Program-made: the position numbers and the translations under genes
NCBI RefSeq assembly: GCF_028714215.1
Contig: NZ_JAQTMS010000020.1
Location: forward strand, 1-64,000
DNA from: Rhodoferax sp.
GTDB taxonomy: Bacteria; Pseudomonadota; Gammaproteobacteria; Burkholderiales; Burkholderiaceae_C
Length of the DNA stretch: 64,000 bases
Direction of reading: 5' to 3'
Notes under the pieces: generated by a model
The model's input: only the letters and a program-made list of their open reading frames with translations
Databases searched by the model: none
What the model was told of the DNA's origin: nothing
Shown here: piece after piece, positions 49,097 to 58,721 of the stretch
Layout: the number at the start of each line of letters is the position of its first letter
Numbering within the stretch: position 1 is the stretch's first letter

Positions 49097-50644
49097 TTAG
49101 AACTGCGAAAAGAAGCCACGCGCGGCCGCGTTGCAGAAGGGAGGGACCAGTCCGCCATGGTAGGCGGCGGTGACGGCGACCGCGGCATTGGGTCCGGCGG
49201 CGGCAATGGTGGCAGCCTTGGCGTTGGCAAAGCCCACTTTGGCGGCGGCAAACGGATCGCTGGGACCGGTGACGGCAGAGTCAACGTCCAGCACCGTAAC
49301 CAGGTGGGCGGCCACTTGCGGTGCCCACAAAGCGCCCATCAAGCCGGTGTTCAGGCTGTAGAAAACGGTCGGGTCGCCATTGCCGGCGCACAGCAGCACA
49401 GGTGCCGCGGGAGACCAGCCGCGCAAATCGTTTTTGGTGACCGCCAGACGCATCTTGTTTTGCGGATTGGCCGCCGGTGCACCGGTTGTGAAGGCCGGAA
49501 CCACGCCGTCCGGATTGGCCATCGCATCCATCAGATAGCTCAAGCGGGCACTGTTCTTGATCAGGTTGTTGGTGCCAAAACCCATCGCGAACAAGGCGTC
49601 GGTGGCGCCGGTGCCGGTGGGCGGCGTGATGGCCGCAAACGCGGGTGCCGGTGGCGTGCTGCTGAAGAGTGCCAACTGCGGCAGCTTGCCGCTGCTGACA
49701 ACCGTCGTGAAGTCGTAGTCGCCCGGCAGCAGGGTCTCGATGCCGGTGGCATAGGCCGCTTCATAGATGTCCGATGGGGCACTGTACAGATTGCCGTAGG
49801 CCTTCTGGTAGCTGGTGAAGATCATCGGCGTGAAGATGGTGCCGCCGGCATTCACGTTGCCATAGAAGGTGGCATCCGACTGCGCCGCCAGCGCGTAGGG
49901 GCCGGACATGGGGGCCGAGGCCGTGACCGGAATACCGGCGGCCTGCATGGCGCGGTGCGTCGCCATGGCAACGTGGCCGCCCTGGGAGTAGCCGGTGATG
50001 AACAGCTTGGTGCTGGCACTGGTGGGCGACATCAGTGTCGGCAGCGCCTTCTTGGCGGCGGCCAGTATGTCCATCATTTCCTTGGACTGCTGGTCGGCAT
50101 TCAGATACGGGTGGTAACTCAGTGTCGAGCTGTCGTAACCGGCGTAATTGGGGGCCACCACGATGTAGCCCTGGGCCGTGTACAAAGCGGCCAGCAGCGA
50201 AGCCTCGGAGTAAGCCGGATTGGTGCTGTCGCTGAAGTCGGCCAGGTTGTAGCGCTTGGTGATGTTGGTGCCGTGGGCATACAACACGATCGGGCGCGCA
50301 CCGGTGCACCTGGCGTCGCTGCCGGTGGGCACCATCAAGGCGCCCGAGGCGGTGGTGGCCTCATTGGCGCCACCGACGGTGCCGTACCGCAGGTATTGCA
50401 CATCGACGCCGCAGACCGGCGTGCCGGCAAGCTGCTGCAAGCCTTGCCCGGATGCGCTGGCCTGCAATTTGGCGGTGAAGTCGGCGGCCGTCATCGAAGT
50501 GATACGTGGCGGCGGAGTCTGCATCAGCGCGCCACGCGCCGGGTTCGCGTCCTGGGTACCCAGGGGCCCACCGTCTCCGCCACCGCAAGCCGCGACCAGA
50601 AGCGTCGCGCTCAGTGCCGCCCATGAAGCCTTGAAATAAGCCAT
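49097..50644 (-). CDS. Secreted alpha/beta hydrolase (secretory lipase-like)
   Basis: Lipoprotein-like signal (LLVAACGGGDGG), nucleophile motif ITGYSQGGHVAMATHRAM, start at MAYFKASWAALSA. Confidence 0.85.
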   Translation of the reverse strand: MAYFKASWAALSATLLVAACGGGDGGPLGTQDANPARGALMQTPPPRITSMTAADFTAKLQASASGQGLQQLAGTPVCGVDVQYLRYGTVGGANEATTASGALMVPTGSDARCTGARPIVLYAHGTNITKRYNLADFSDSTNPAYSEASLLAALYTAQGYIVVAPNYAGYDSSTLSYHPYLNADQQSKEMMDILAAAKKALPTLMSPTSASTKLFITGYSQGGHVAMATHRAMQAAGIPVTASAPMSGPYALAAQSDATFYGNVNAGGTIFTPMIFTSYQKAYGNLYSAPSDIYEAAYATGIETLLPGDYDFTTVVSSGKLPQLALFSSTPPAPAFAAITPPTGTGATDALFAMGFGTNNLIKNSARLSYLMDAMANPDGVVPAFTTGAPAANPQNKMRLAVTKNDLRGWSPAAPVLLCAGNGDPTVFYSLNTGLMGALWAPQVAAHLVTVLDVDSAVTGPSDPFAAAKVGFANAKAATIAAAGPNAAVAVTAAYHGGLVPPFCNAAARGFFSQF

Positions 50645-50811
50645 CCGAGTTCTCCAATAGAGTTGAAATTGCAAAAAATAGAACGGGTGTGCTATTTTTG
50701 ATTTAAATCATATAACCCATTGAAAGCCGGAAAAATCGGTGTAAACCCTCTGGCATTTCGGATCAATCCGGCGCTGATGACCGGTGGGGTTGGCCAACCT
50801 GTCCTGCGCTC

Positions 50812-51066
50812 TCACCGATAGCGCAGCTTCATCAGCAAAATGGCGGCCGCCAGCAACAGCGTGATGGTATTGGCGATGACCACGGGCCAGGCGCCCAGCA
50901 GCAAGCCATAGACCAGCCAGCACGCGACGCCAAGCGTGAAGACGCTGTACATGCCCAGCGAGATGCCACTGACGTCGCGCGTGCTGAAGGTGTGCCAGGC
51001 TTGCGGCACAAAACTGCCAGTGGTCAGGACGGCGGCGCAATAGCCGATGATTTCAGTGGCGGGCAT
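50812..51066 (-). CDS. SemiSWEET / PQ-loop sugar transporter-like small membrane protein
   Basis: 84 aa, three TM segments, VPQAWHTFSTRDVSGISLGMYSVFTLGVACWLVYG. Confidence 0.88.
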   Translation of the reverse strand: MPATEIIGYCAAVLTTGSFVPQAWHTFSTRDVSGISLGMYSVFTLGVACWLVYGLLLGAWPVVIANTITLLLAAAILLMKLRYR

Positions 51067-51076
51067 GTGTTCCTTA

Positions 51077-54000
51077 TCAGCTCATTCTTCGTTTGGTCGC
51101 CGGTGGCTGTGAGCAGTCCACCACCAGAACCGCAATTTTGTGTCGCAGTTCCTCCGGCACGGTGGCTGACAATCGTTGCTCCAACTCTTGCGGTGTTTTG
51201 GGCTTGGCGCCGCCGTCACGGGCGCCGGGCTTCAGCTTTCCAGAAAACCAGAAGACCAGGTAGATGCCAAAACCATCGCTGGCGGATTCACGTCCGTATT
51301 TGGCGATCAATTGTTCTTGGATGGCCTTCCACAAGTGCGCATGCCACTCGCACTTGATTTCAATGGCCAAGTGAAGCGACCCAGCGATGATCTTGATGTC
51401 GGCCCGCTTTGCATCGGCATAGTGACCCTCTCGCTCAGCCGCAACACCCAAAGTTGCAAGGCGCGTCTTTAAATCTGATAGCAGCGCGTCGCGGCAATCA
51501 TCTTCCAGTTTTGGTTTTTTGTTGGCCCAATACTGCCTGTAGTCATTGGTGCTGCCAAGGCGAATTTCGCTCGCCAGTTGTGTCAGATGATCTACCGTCA
51601 AGGCCCACAGGTCAGCCACATTGGCGGGCTGTAGATTCGCCAGCGTGGCGCAAACCTGCGTGACAGAGGGCTGTTGGAATAGCGCTTTGCGCCGCACGAT
51701 GCGCTGCTCGTAAATGGCGCGGTCAAAGGACTCTTTCCATTGTTTCAAGTCTTGCCGCTGCTGTAGGGAGGTCAGCGCCTGCAATGCGGTTTCGTCCGGG
51801 TTGCCTGCCAGCGTTGCGATGAGGCTTTCAACGTAGCGGCCCATCTCCATCTCCGGCGTTACCCGATACACGCCGGACTGTGTTGCCCTTGGGCTTACTC
51901 GTGGCCCCAACAGCCCAATCAGGAAAGCCTGTGCGGCGGTGCTCAGATTGACTTGGACGCCGCCAAATTCACGCTGTTCGTGGATCAAGTCAAACAGATG
52001 GCCGGCGCGTGCCTGGGTTTTTCCGATGTACTGGATGGCTGCATGCAGATAAAGGTCGGGGGCCAGTTGCACACCCGCTGTCAGCCAGTAAACGCGCTGC
52101 GCCACATCCATGCCGTTGGCCCGCAGTTTGCTGGCAATCAGTCGGAGCTGGGTGTTCCTGTCCAGCTGGCGCACCACGGATGAGACCAGGTTTCGCAGCG
52201 TTTGAAGGTGTTTCCTGCTGGCTTTCAAAGGGAAATCTGCAATGAGTTGGGGCACAATTTTCCTGGCCACTTCGGCATAGGTGGCGTCGTGCGCCAGCGC
52301 GGATGCGCCGTTCACATGCTCTTTTTTCCGGACAATCTGTGCGCTCATCATCTGTTGCATCACGCCTGCCAAAACAGTCGGTTGTTGTGCCAGCAACTGC
52401 TTGAACCAGGCCGGTGATTCGTTGTAGTCGTGGGTCAGCCGGAAGGCGATGATTGTTTCAAGTGTGGCAGGAGGCAGATCAAGCGCCGACAGTGGGTCTT
52501 CTGCGTAGCGCATTTCCATGGCGGCAAGGCAGGGCAGTGCCAAGTTGTGGCGTTGACCCTTTGCTTCGAGGTCAATGATGTCGGCGGCAGACGGCAGGTC
52601 AAAGCGAAACAATGTTTGCCGCAAGCCGTGAAGGGCCAGCTCTACCCATGCTTCGTTGGCATTGAGCAAGCTTCGCAAACGTTCATCAGGGGTTTCGCCC
52701 GTTGAATCACTGTAGATATCGAGGTAAGCATTCGCTACCTCGACCAACGCACCCAAGTGAGCCGGGCCTTTGACAAAACTCGGCAAGGTTTCGCGAAAGA
52801 ATGTGATCGTCTGGCGAGTCTCTTCTGCCTCCCGCGCGTTGTGCGCAATCTCAAAGTCAATGTCTTGTTGCACGGACTCTGACGGTGGATAGGGACATTG
52901 CAATTCATCTGCTACCCAAGCTGCGTCGACGGGGTGGTCTGTTGACCATTTCTCGAGCAGCTCAATCGCCGCGTCGGGTCCGCATCTGTGGCTGGTTAGC
53001 TGAGACGATTCGCGAATCAGATGCCGCTGCAAGTCAACATCTGCACAAGATTCGGCCAGCGACAAATACCACGAGCTGGCGTCCTCAGGCGGCGAAGCGC
53101 TATAGAGACGCGCGCGAATTCCCCAGAGATTGCGCCCACTTCGGTCGCCCATACTGGCTTGCGCACGGAGTTCGTACTCAAACACCGCCCGGTATTGAGC
53201 TGGGTTCGTCTCAAACCATTGCCTCAAAGCGGCCTTGTTTTCATGGTTTAGCCTACAGTGCAGGTGAGAGTCCAGACCAAGGGAGAGCCAGTTGTAGAGG
53301 CGTGGAACGTCAACTTGCGTCCCGTCCTGTGTCACGCCTCGCACAAGCAATTCGCCCACAATCTCCGATGAACGCAAGCGATCACGTTGGTTGGGCAGTC
53401 GGTAGCCTGTGGCATGCAGGGCATCCAACAAGGCCGACACGTCTGCTTCAGGTATATTTCCCTTAGCGAGCTGGCGCCAAAAACGCCTGTATGAACCCGA
53501 TAGAAATTCAGCCCTCGGTTGTCTGAAATGACGGAGGAGTTCGGTTGGCGAAATATGGGTCGGATACAGCGCTTGCAGCAGTGTGCCTAGAAGCTCGTCT
53601 TCCTGGTCTTCGACGACATTGGCATGAACATCCACCAGTAGCGTCTTGAGCGTGACCTTGTCGTCTTTCACCTGTGCATAGGTGACGACGACGCGCAAAG
53701 CTGCGATGCGTAATGGAGGCCAATAGGTTTTGTCCCGTACCACCTGTTCCAACTCCGGAGCCAGCGCCGGCATGTGCTGCCCATGCGCCAAGGCGTCCAG
53801 CATGCAATGGATCAAGGACTGGTGCGCAGGGCTGCGGTCCGTGGACTTGAGCAGGGCCTTGAAGTCTCCTTCCATGTCTGCCGTGGCCAAGGCACCAAAG
53901 GGGTAACCGGTCCAGTTTCCGCGGCGAAAGGATGGGTCTTGTTCGGCCTCGTGTTGCAAGGCGCTCAGCACGGCCAGCTTGTCCGTGCGATGGAAGGCGC

Positions 54001-55183
54001 GCACATCGCCGTTCAGGACCACACCCAAGGGGTCGTGCGCTATCAACTCCCTGCGCAAGTTCGCTGGCGCTACCGCAGCCAGCCAGGCATGCAGGCCGCG
54101 CAGCTCGGGGACTATGCCAGCGTCCTGACCCAGCATCAGGGCCAGAACGCGGCTGGCGGGCAGACCCAGATGGATGCGTTGGGCCAGATAGCGTGCGCCC
54201 AGGTACTCGGCAACGGTTCGGTGAACCGGGCTGAAATCGCTCGGACCCCGGAAAAGCCGGGAGTGAAGGGCGAACCGGCAAGTTGACAGTCCAGGGGCAG
54301 AGGCTGCACTGAGTAGTTCGGGAAGGCTCATCACGCCCGCGCGCGGCTCGCTCCGCCGTTGCAGGGCAATGGCCCCGCTGCCGGACAGCAGCATGACGGC
54401 GCTGAGATAGCCCGCCGCCAACAGCACTTGGTCGTCGGACGGCGTGCTGTCGCGGGTGTTGGCCAGGTGCTCGGGGTTGGGCTCGCGCACCAGTTGCGCG
54501 CAGGCCCTCTCATAGGTTTCCGTCTTGTTGTCGGGCCACCGCTTGCCCGCAGCCCCCATGGCCTTGACCAGCAGGCGCAGGGTTTGCGGGTTGTCCAGCA
54601 AGCCCCTGAGGTCCCGTCTTTCGGCCTCTTGCATAAACACTTCGGCCTGGGCCTCGGTGCAGGGTTGCCAATGTGCGATCAGGGTCACCGATTGCGCGTG
54701 AGTCAATGGGGCCAGATGCAGTTCTACAAACTTGCCACTGCCGACCAGGCGCTGAAGTGCCTCTCCGTCGGCATTGCCGCGCCAATCCGCCTCGCGGCAG
54801 GAGATGCGGAATTTGGGTGTGTCGAGTTGTCGTAGTTTTTGGCGTATTTGGTCAAACAGGGAGGCACCTTGTGAGCTGCCAGCGGTGATTTCATCAAGCC
54901 CGTCAATGAACAGCGGTTGCTGCCAATCGACTGGCAAGCCGCCCCCAACAAATTCGCGCGCGCTGACGCAGGTGCCGCCTTCTACCAGGCTGAGGGTGTT
55001 AAATACATCCGATTTCCCCGCGCCGGGGTCCGCCAGCAACACCCAGGCGGGTACGTCCCGGTAGTGGCTCAGGGGCCGCGGGGCTGTCAGGCTGTCGTCG
55101 TTTTCCCGCGCTCGGGCCACGCGCTCCAGCGGCAGGCGTTCCTCTTGAGGATGGGGCGCAAGGGTGTTCAAGGCGGGAGTCAC
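51077..55183 (-). CDS. Large NACHT-like STAND NTPase with C-terminal PD-(D/E)XK-like nuclease signature
   Basis: 1368 aa; Walker A WVLLADPGAGKSDVFN, Walker B QPLFIDGLDEI, sensor-like FRISCREADW, long helical middle, C-terminus KRADIKIIAGSLHLAIEIKCEWHAHLW. Domain calls are by motif only. Confidence 0.75.
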   Translation of the reverse strand: MTPALNTLAPHPQEERLPLERVARARENDDSLTAPRPLSHYRDVPAWVLLADPGAGKSDVFNTLSLVEGGTCVSAREFVGGGLPVDWQQPLFIDGLDEITAGSSQGASLFDQIRQKLRQLDTPKFRISCREADWRGNADGEALQRLVGSGKFVELHLAPLTHAQSVTLIAHWQPCTEAQAEVFMQEAERRDLRGLLDNPQTLRLLVKAMGAAGKRWPDNKTETYERACAQLVREPNPEHLANTRDSTPSDDQVLLAAGYLSAVMLLSGSGAIALQRRSEPRAGVMSLPELLSAASAPGLSTCRFALHSRLFRGPSDFSPVHRTVAEYLGARYLAQRIHLGLPASRVLALMLGQDAGIVPELRGLHAWLAAVAPANLRRELIAHDPLGVVLNGDVRAFHRTDKLAVLSALQHEAEQDPSFRRGNWTGYPFGALATADMEGDFKALLKSTDRSPAHQSLIHCMLDALAHGQHMPALAPELEQVVRDKTYWPPLRIAALRVVVTYAQVKDDKVTLKTLLVDVHANVVEDQEDELLGTLLQALYPTHISPTELLRHFRQPRAEFLSGSYRRFWRQLAKGNIPEADVSALLDALHATGYRLPNQRDRLRSSEIVGELLVRGVTQDGTQVDVPRLYNWLSLGLDSHLHCRLNHENKAALRQWFETNPAQYRAVFEYELRAQASMGDRSGRNLWGIRARLYSASPPEDASSWYLSLAESCADVDLQRHLIRESSQLTSHRCGPDAAIELLEKWSTDHPVDAAWVADELQCPYPPSESVQQDIDFEIAHNAREAEETRQTITFFRETLPSFVKGPAHLGALVEVANAYLDIYSDSTGETPDERLRSLLNANEAWVELALHGLRQTLFRFDLPSAADIIDLEAKGQRHNLALPCLAAMEMRYAEDPLSALDLPPATLETIIAFRLTHDYNESPAWFKQLLAQQPTVLAGVMQQMMSAQIVRKKEHVNGASALAHDATYAEVARKIVPQLIADFPLKASRKHLQTLRNLVSSVVRQLDRNTQLRLIASKLRANGMDVAQRVYWLTAGVQLAPDLYLHAAIQYIGKTQARAGHLFDLIHEQREFGGVQVNLSTAAQAFLIGLLGPRVSPRATQSGVYRVTPEMEMGRYVESLIATLAGNPDETALQALTSLQQRQDLKQWKESFDRAIYEQRIVRRKALFQQPSVTQVCATLANLQPANVADLWALTVDHLTQLASEIRLGSTNDYRQYWANKKPKLEDDCRDALLSDLKTRLATLGVAAEREGHYADAKRADIKIIAGSLHLAIEIKCEWHAHLWKAIQEQLIAKYGRESASDGFGIYLVFWFSGKLKPGARDGGAKPKTPQELEQRLSATVPEELRHKIAVLVVDCSQPPATKRRMS

Positions 55184-56442
55184 GCCAGCTCAAGCCAATG
55201 CGCCAGCGGATACGACAGAAATTCCGTCAGATCAACGCCACCCGTGCCCACCAGCAAGGGCTTGCAGGCTGGATGCTGTTTCACAAATTCATCGAGCCCG
55301 CTGAGCTTGCCGGTTGAGGCGCCGCTCTTCACCTCAATGGCAGTAATCCGCAAGGCATCGGAAATGACGAAGTCCACCTCATGCGGGCTCTCGCGCCAGT
55401 AACTAATTTCCTCGTTGCTGGTCGCGGTGTTGCAGAGATGCGCTCCCACCGTGCTTTCAACCAGACGCCCCCAGTAGCTGCGATCAGCCTGTGCCTGGGC
55501 AAATGTGTAAGGTGTGGCGCTGGACATCAGCGCGCTATTGAGTACGTTGAATTTCGGGGCCGAGGCACGTCGGCGCGCTGCGCCGACGTGGTATTTTTGC
55601 AGTCCCGTCAACAGGCCGGCGTTGCGAAGCAGATCGAGGTAGCCGGCCAGGGTGGTCTCGTTACCGGCATCCTGCAATTGCCCTTTGATTTTGCCCAGCG
55701 CCAGGATCTGACCTGAATAGCTGGCTCCCAATTCAAAAAGTTGCTTGAGCAAAGCGGGCTTGTCAACACGGGTCATCTGAAGAATGTCGGTATCTATGCT
55801 GGGTTGCACCAAGCTTGCCAGGACATAGTTGCGCCAGCGCTCTTCGTCGCGTATCAATCGGGCGCTGCCCGGGTAGCCACCGAAATAGATGTATTCGTTG
55901 AGCGTGAAATCAAAAGCCTGGTGCATCTCGATGAATGACCAATGCGTTGCACGCATCAGCTCGTAGCGCCCCGCCAGGCTTTCCGTCAGGCCTTTTTGCA
56001 TCAGCAGAGGAGAGCTTCCCAGCAAGATTACATGCATCTCCAGGCCTTGAGCCCGGTCTGCATCCCACAAGCCTTTGACAGTGTCTGACCAGCGTGGGAT
56101 TTTCTGAATCTCGTCCAGCACAAAGGCGAAAGGCTGCGTCGGGTGGTTGAGTTTGAAGGCTTTCAATTGACGCCTGGCGTTCTGCCAACTGCGTATCAGC
56201 CATGCGGCATCCCGAGGCGCGCCGTCCATCTCGCTGGTCTGCGAAGTGAAGTCTTCGAACGCCGTGGCAAGAGGTTCGGCGGGCTGGTCGACGGCGATAA
56301 ACAGATGTGCGCATTTCTCCAGGGCTTGACGCACCAGGGTGGTTTTGCCGACTTGCCTTGGCCCGGCCACAATCGTGATGAATTGAGGCGCTTCTTGCAA
56401 CCGGTCGCGCAGGGCTTGAACTTGATCTCTGTGAAACACCAT
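55180..56442 (-). CDS. AAA_14/DUF4143-type ATPase with C-terminal nuclease-like fold
   Basis: Walker A IVAGPRQVGKTTLVRQAL, Walker B AFVLDEIQKIPRW, LLGSSPLLMQKGLTESLAGRYELM, C-terminal EVDFVISDALRITAIEVKSG; 4-bp overlap with the downstream gene. Confidence 0.9.
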   Translation of the reverse strand: MVFHRDQVQALRDRLQEAPQFITIVAGPRQVGKTTLVRQALEKCAHLFIAVDQPAEPLATAFEDFTSQTSEMDGAPRDAAWLIRSWQNARRQLKAFKLNHPTQPFAFVLDEIQKIPRWSDTVKGLWDADRAQGLEMHVILLGSSPLLMQKGLTESLAGRYELMRATHWSFIEMHQAFDFTLNEYIYFGGYPGSARLIRDEERWRNYVLASLVQPSIDTDILQMTRVDKPALLKQLFELGASYSGQILALGKIKGQLQDAGNETTLAGYLDLLRNAGLLTGLQKYHVGAARRRASAPKFNVLNSALMSSATPYTFAQAQADRSYWGRLVESTVGAHLCNTATSNEEISYWRESPHEVDFVISDALRITAIEVKSGASTGKLSGLDEFVKQHPACKPLLVGTGGVDLTEFLSYPLAHWLELA

Positions 56443-56443
56443 A

Positions 56444-56475
56444 AATCATACTGAGTAAATTTACTCAATATGATT
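56444..56475. promoter_or_regulatory. 32-bp near-perfect palindrome upstream of the AAA_14/DUF4143 gene
   Basis: AATCATACTGAGTAAA|TTTACTCAATATGATT; arms match 15/16; lies 1 bp upstream of the annotated start codon. Confidence 0.8.
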
Positions 56476-56636
56476 GCAAAAATCTTGGAATGTGTCAAAT
56501 GCGGTGCCGGTAGCTCCTTGATTTGTTGCACCTTTTCCCACGAAAGCCTCGGTTTTGTGCTACCAAAAGAGTAGCTAATTGCGCATTTCCCTCGGGAGGA
56601 GATACCTGCTTGCTGGGTAAAATGGCGATCTAATCT

Positions 56637-57344
56637 ATGAACCTGCTCGCCTTTGACACCAGTACCGAGCTCATGTCCGTGGCGGTGCGGCGTGGCGGGA
56701 CGGGGGCTGGCCAGGTTTGGCAGCACAGCGGCCCCGGCGGGGCGCAGACCTCGACTCACCTGATTCCCGTGATTCAAGAGCTGATGGGGCAGGCCGATCT
56801 CGAATTCGAGCAGCTCGATGCCATCGTTTTTGGCATGGGGCCGGGCTCCTTCACCGGCTTGCGCACGGCCTGTTCGGTGGCCCAGGGGCTGGCTTTTGGC
56901 GCGCACGTCAAGGTGCTACCGATCAATACCTTGCTGGCGGTGGCGGAGGAGGCGCGTTTTCGACACGCCGCCGCTCTGGAGCGCTGCCAGGTGACGGCGC
57001 TGCTGGATGCGCGCATGGACCAGATGTATGCCGGCCGCTATGAGTTTCAGGACCGGCAATGGCGCCAGAGTGGGGAGCACCGCCTGCTGCGCCCGGAAGA
57101 CCTTATTTGCGAGGCCGGCGACCTGCTGGCCGGCAATGTGTTTGCCGCCTATGGCGCGCGCTTGCCGGCGTCAATGGCGCTGCGCGTCGATGCCCAGCCC
57201 AGCGCCACCGCCTTGCTGCGCCTAGCCCCGAGCTTGCTGGCCGCCGGTGCCGCACTGCCGGCGCAGCAGGCCTTGCCGCTCTACATTCGCGACAAGGTGG
57301 CACAAACCACCCTGGAGCGCGCGGCGCACAAGGCGGTGTTGTGA
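56637..57344 (+). CDS. tsaB: tRNA threonylcarbamoyladenosine biosynthesis protein TsaB
   Basis: MNLLAFDTSTELMSVAV, FGMGPGSFTGLRTACSVAQGLAFG. Confidence 0.97.
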   Translation: MNLLAFDTSTELMSVAVRRGGTGAGQVWQHSGPGGAQTSTHLIPVIQELMGQADLEFEQLDAIVFGMGPGSFTGLRTACSVAQGLAFGAHVKVLPINTLLAVAEEARFRHAAALERCQVTALLDARMDQMYAGRYEFQDRQWRQSGEHRLLRPEDLICEAGDLLAGNVFAAYGARLPASMALRVDAQPSATALLRLAPSLLAAGAALPAQQALPLYIRDKVAQTTLERAAHKAVL

Positions 57345-57808
57345 GTGCCGTGCTGAAACCAGTCGAGGCGCGCTTCGAACCGCTGACGGAGCGGTGTCTG
57401 GACACCGTCTTGAGGGTCGAACAGCGGGCTTATGCACATCCCTGGTTGCGCGCCAACTTCACCGATTCGCTGCAAGCGGGTTACCAAGCCCAGTTGCTGC
57501 TGGCCGATGACACCTTGCTGGGCTATTTCGTGGCCATGAAAGGCGTCGACGAAGTTCATCTGCTCAACATCACGGTGGCGCCCGAGTACCAGCGCCAGGG
57601 CTGGGCCCACGTGATGCTCGACGCCCTTTCGATCTGGGCCCGGGGGCAGGGCGCGGACTGGCTGTGGCTTGAGGTGCGCCTGGGCAACCAGCGCGCCATC
57701 GAGGTCTATCAGGCGCAGGGCTACCGCCGCGTTGGCGTGCGCAAGAACTACTACCCGGCGGCACAAGGTCAACGGGAAGACGCGCTGGTGATGAGCTTGC
57801 GTTTGTGA
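57341..57808 (+). CDS. rimI: Ribosomal protein bS18 alanine N-acetyltransferase
   Basis: GNAT motifs (LLNITVAPEYQRQGWAHVMLDAL, WLEVRLGNQRAIEVYQAQGYRRVGVRKNYYP); GTG start; follows tsaB. Confidence 0.95.
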   Translation: MSAVLKPVEARFEPLTERCLDTVLRVEQRAYAHPWLRANFTDSLQAGYQAQLLLADDTLLGYFVAMKGVDEVHLLNITVAPEYQRQGWAHVMLDALSIWARGQGADWLWLEVRLGNQRAIEVYQAQGYRRVGVRKNYYPAAQGQREDALVMSLRL

Positions 57809-57826
57809 GTCGGTGAGAATGCAGCC

Positions 57827-58663
57827 ATGAGTCTTGACCTTGATAGCCGCCAGCGCGCCATGTTGCAAGAGATGGGGCTGCGCGTCTGGTGGCCCGAAAC
57901 GGTCGCCGCGCCGCCGCTTGCCGCTGCTGAAAGCGCAGTTGTGCAACCCCTAAACACGTCTCCAGCCGACCTGACGCCGGTGCCGAGCCCGAGTCGGGGT
58001 CCGGTCGTCGTCGCTGCGCCAGCCGATGTGCTTGCCTTGCCCGACGGCATTGCCGGCATGGACTGGACTGCGTTGGCCCAAAGCGTGGCCCAGTGCCAGG
58101 CCTGCAAGCTGTGCCTGGGACGCCGCGGCGCGGTGTTTGGCGCCGTGCCACGCCAGGCCGACTGGCTGGTTGTGGGCGAACCCCCGGACGACAGCGAAGA
58201 GCGCCTCGGCAGCCCGTTTGCCGGTCAGGCCGGGCAGTTGCTGGACAACATGCTGAAAGCCGTGGGCGTCAGCCGAAGTGGCGTCGTGGGCGATGCTACC
58301 GACAGAGCCAGCGCGGCCTATGTCACCAACGTTGTCAAATGCCGCCCGTCGCCGCCGCGCAACCCGCAGCCGCAAGAACTTGCCGCCTGCGAAAACTACT
58401 TGCGCCGCGAGCTGGCCCTGGTGCAACCCAAAGTCATTTTGGCACTGGGCCGCTTTGCCGCCCAGACCTTGTTGCAAGGCAGTGTGCCCGGCGTCGCCGG
58501 CATTCCGCTGGGCAAGCTGCGCGGCCAAATCCACCGCTACCAGGGCATTCCGGTGGTCGTCAGCTACCACCCGGCGTACCTGCTGCGCACGCCGCAGGAC
58601 AAGGCCCGTGCCTGGGCCGACCTGTGCTTGGCGCTGGCGGCCGTCAAGAGCGCCGGTCTGTGA
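57827..58663 (+). CDS. Uracil-DNA glycosylase family protein (family 4-like)
   Basis: VGEPPDDSEERLGSPFAGQAGQLLDNML, AYVTNVVKCRPSPPRNPQPQEL, VVSYHPAYLLRTPQDK. Confidence 0.92.
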   Translation: MSLDLDSRQRAMLQEMGLRVWWPETVAAPPLAAAESAVVQPLNTSPADLTPVPSPSRGPVVVAAPADVLALPDGIAGMDWTALAQSVAQCQACKLCLGRRGAVFGAVPRQADWLVVGEPPDDSEERLGSPFAGQAGQLLDNMLKAVGVSRSGVVGDATDRASAAYVTNVVKCRPSPPRNPQPQELAACENYLRRELALVQPKVILALGRFAAQTLLQGSVPGVAGIPLGKLRGQIHRYQGIPVVVSYHPAYLLRTPQDKARAWADLCLALAAVKSAGL

Positions 58664-58721
58664 TCCGGGAATGGGGATGAGGGTTGGGACCGGCAAGTCA
58701 TGCAGGCGGGTGACGAATTAG

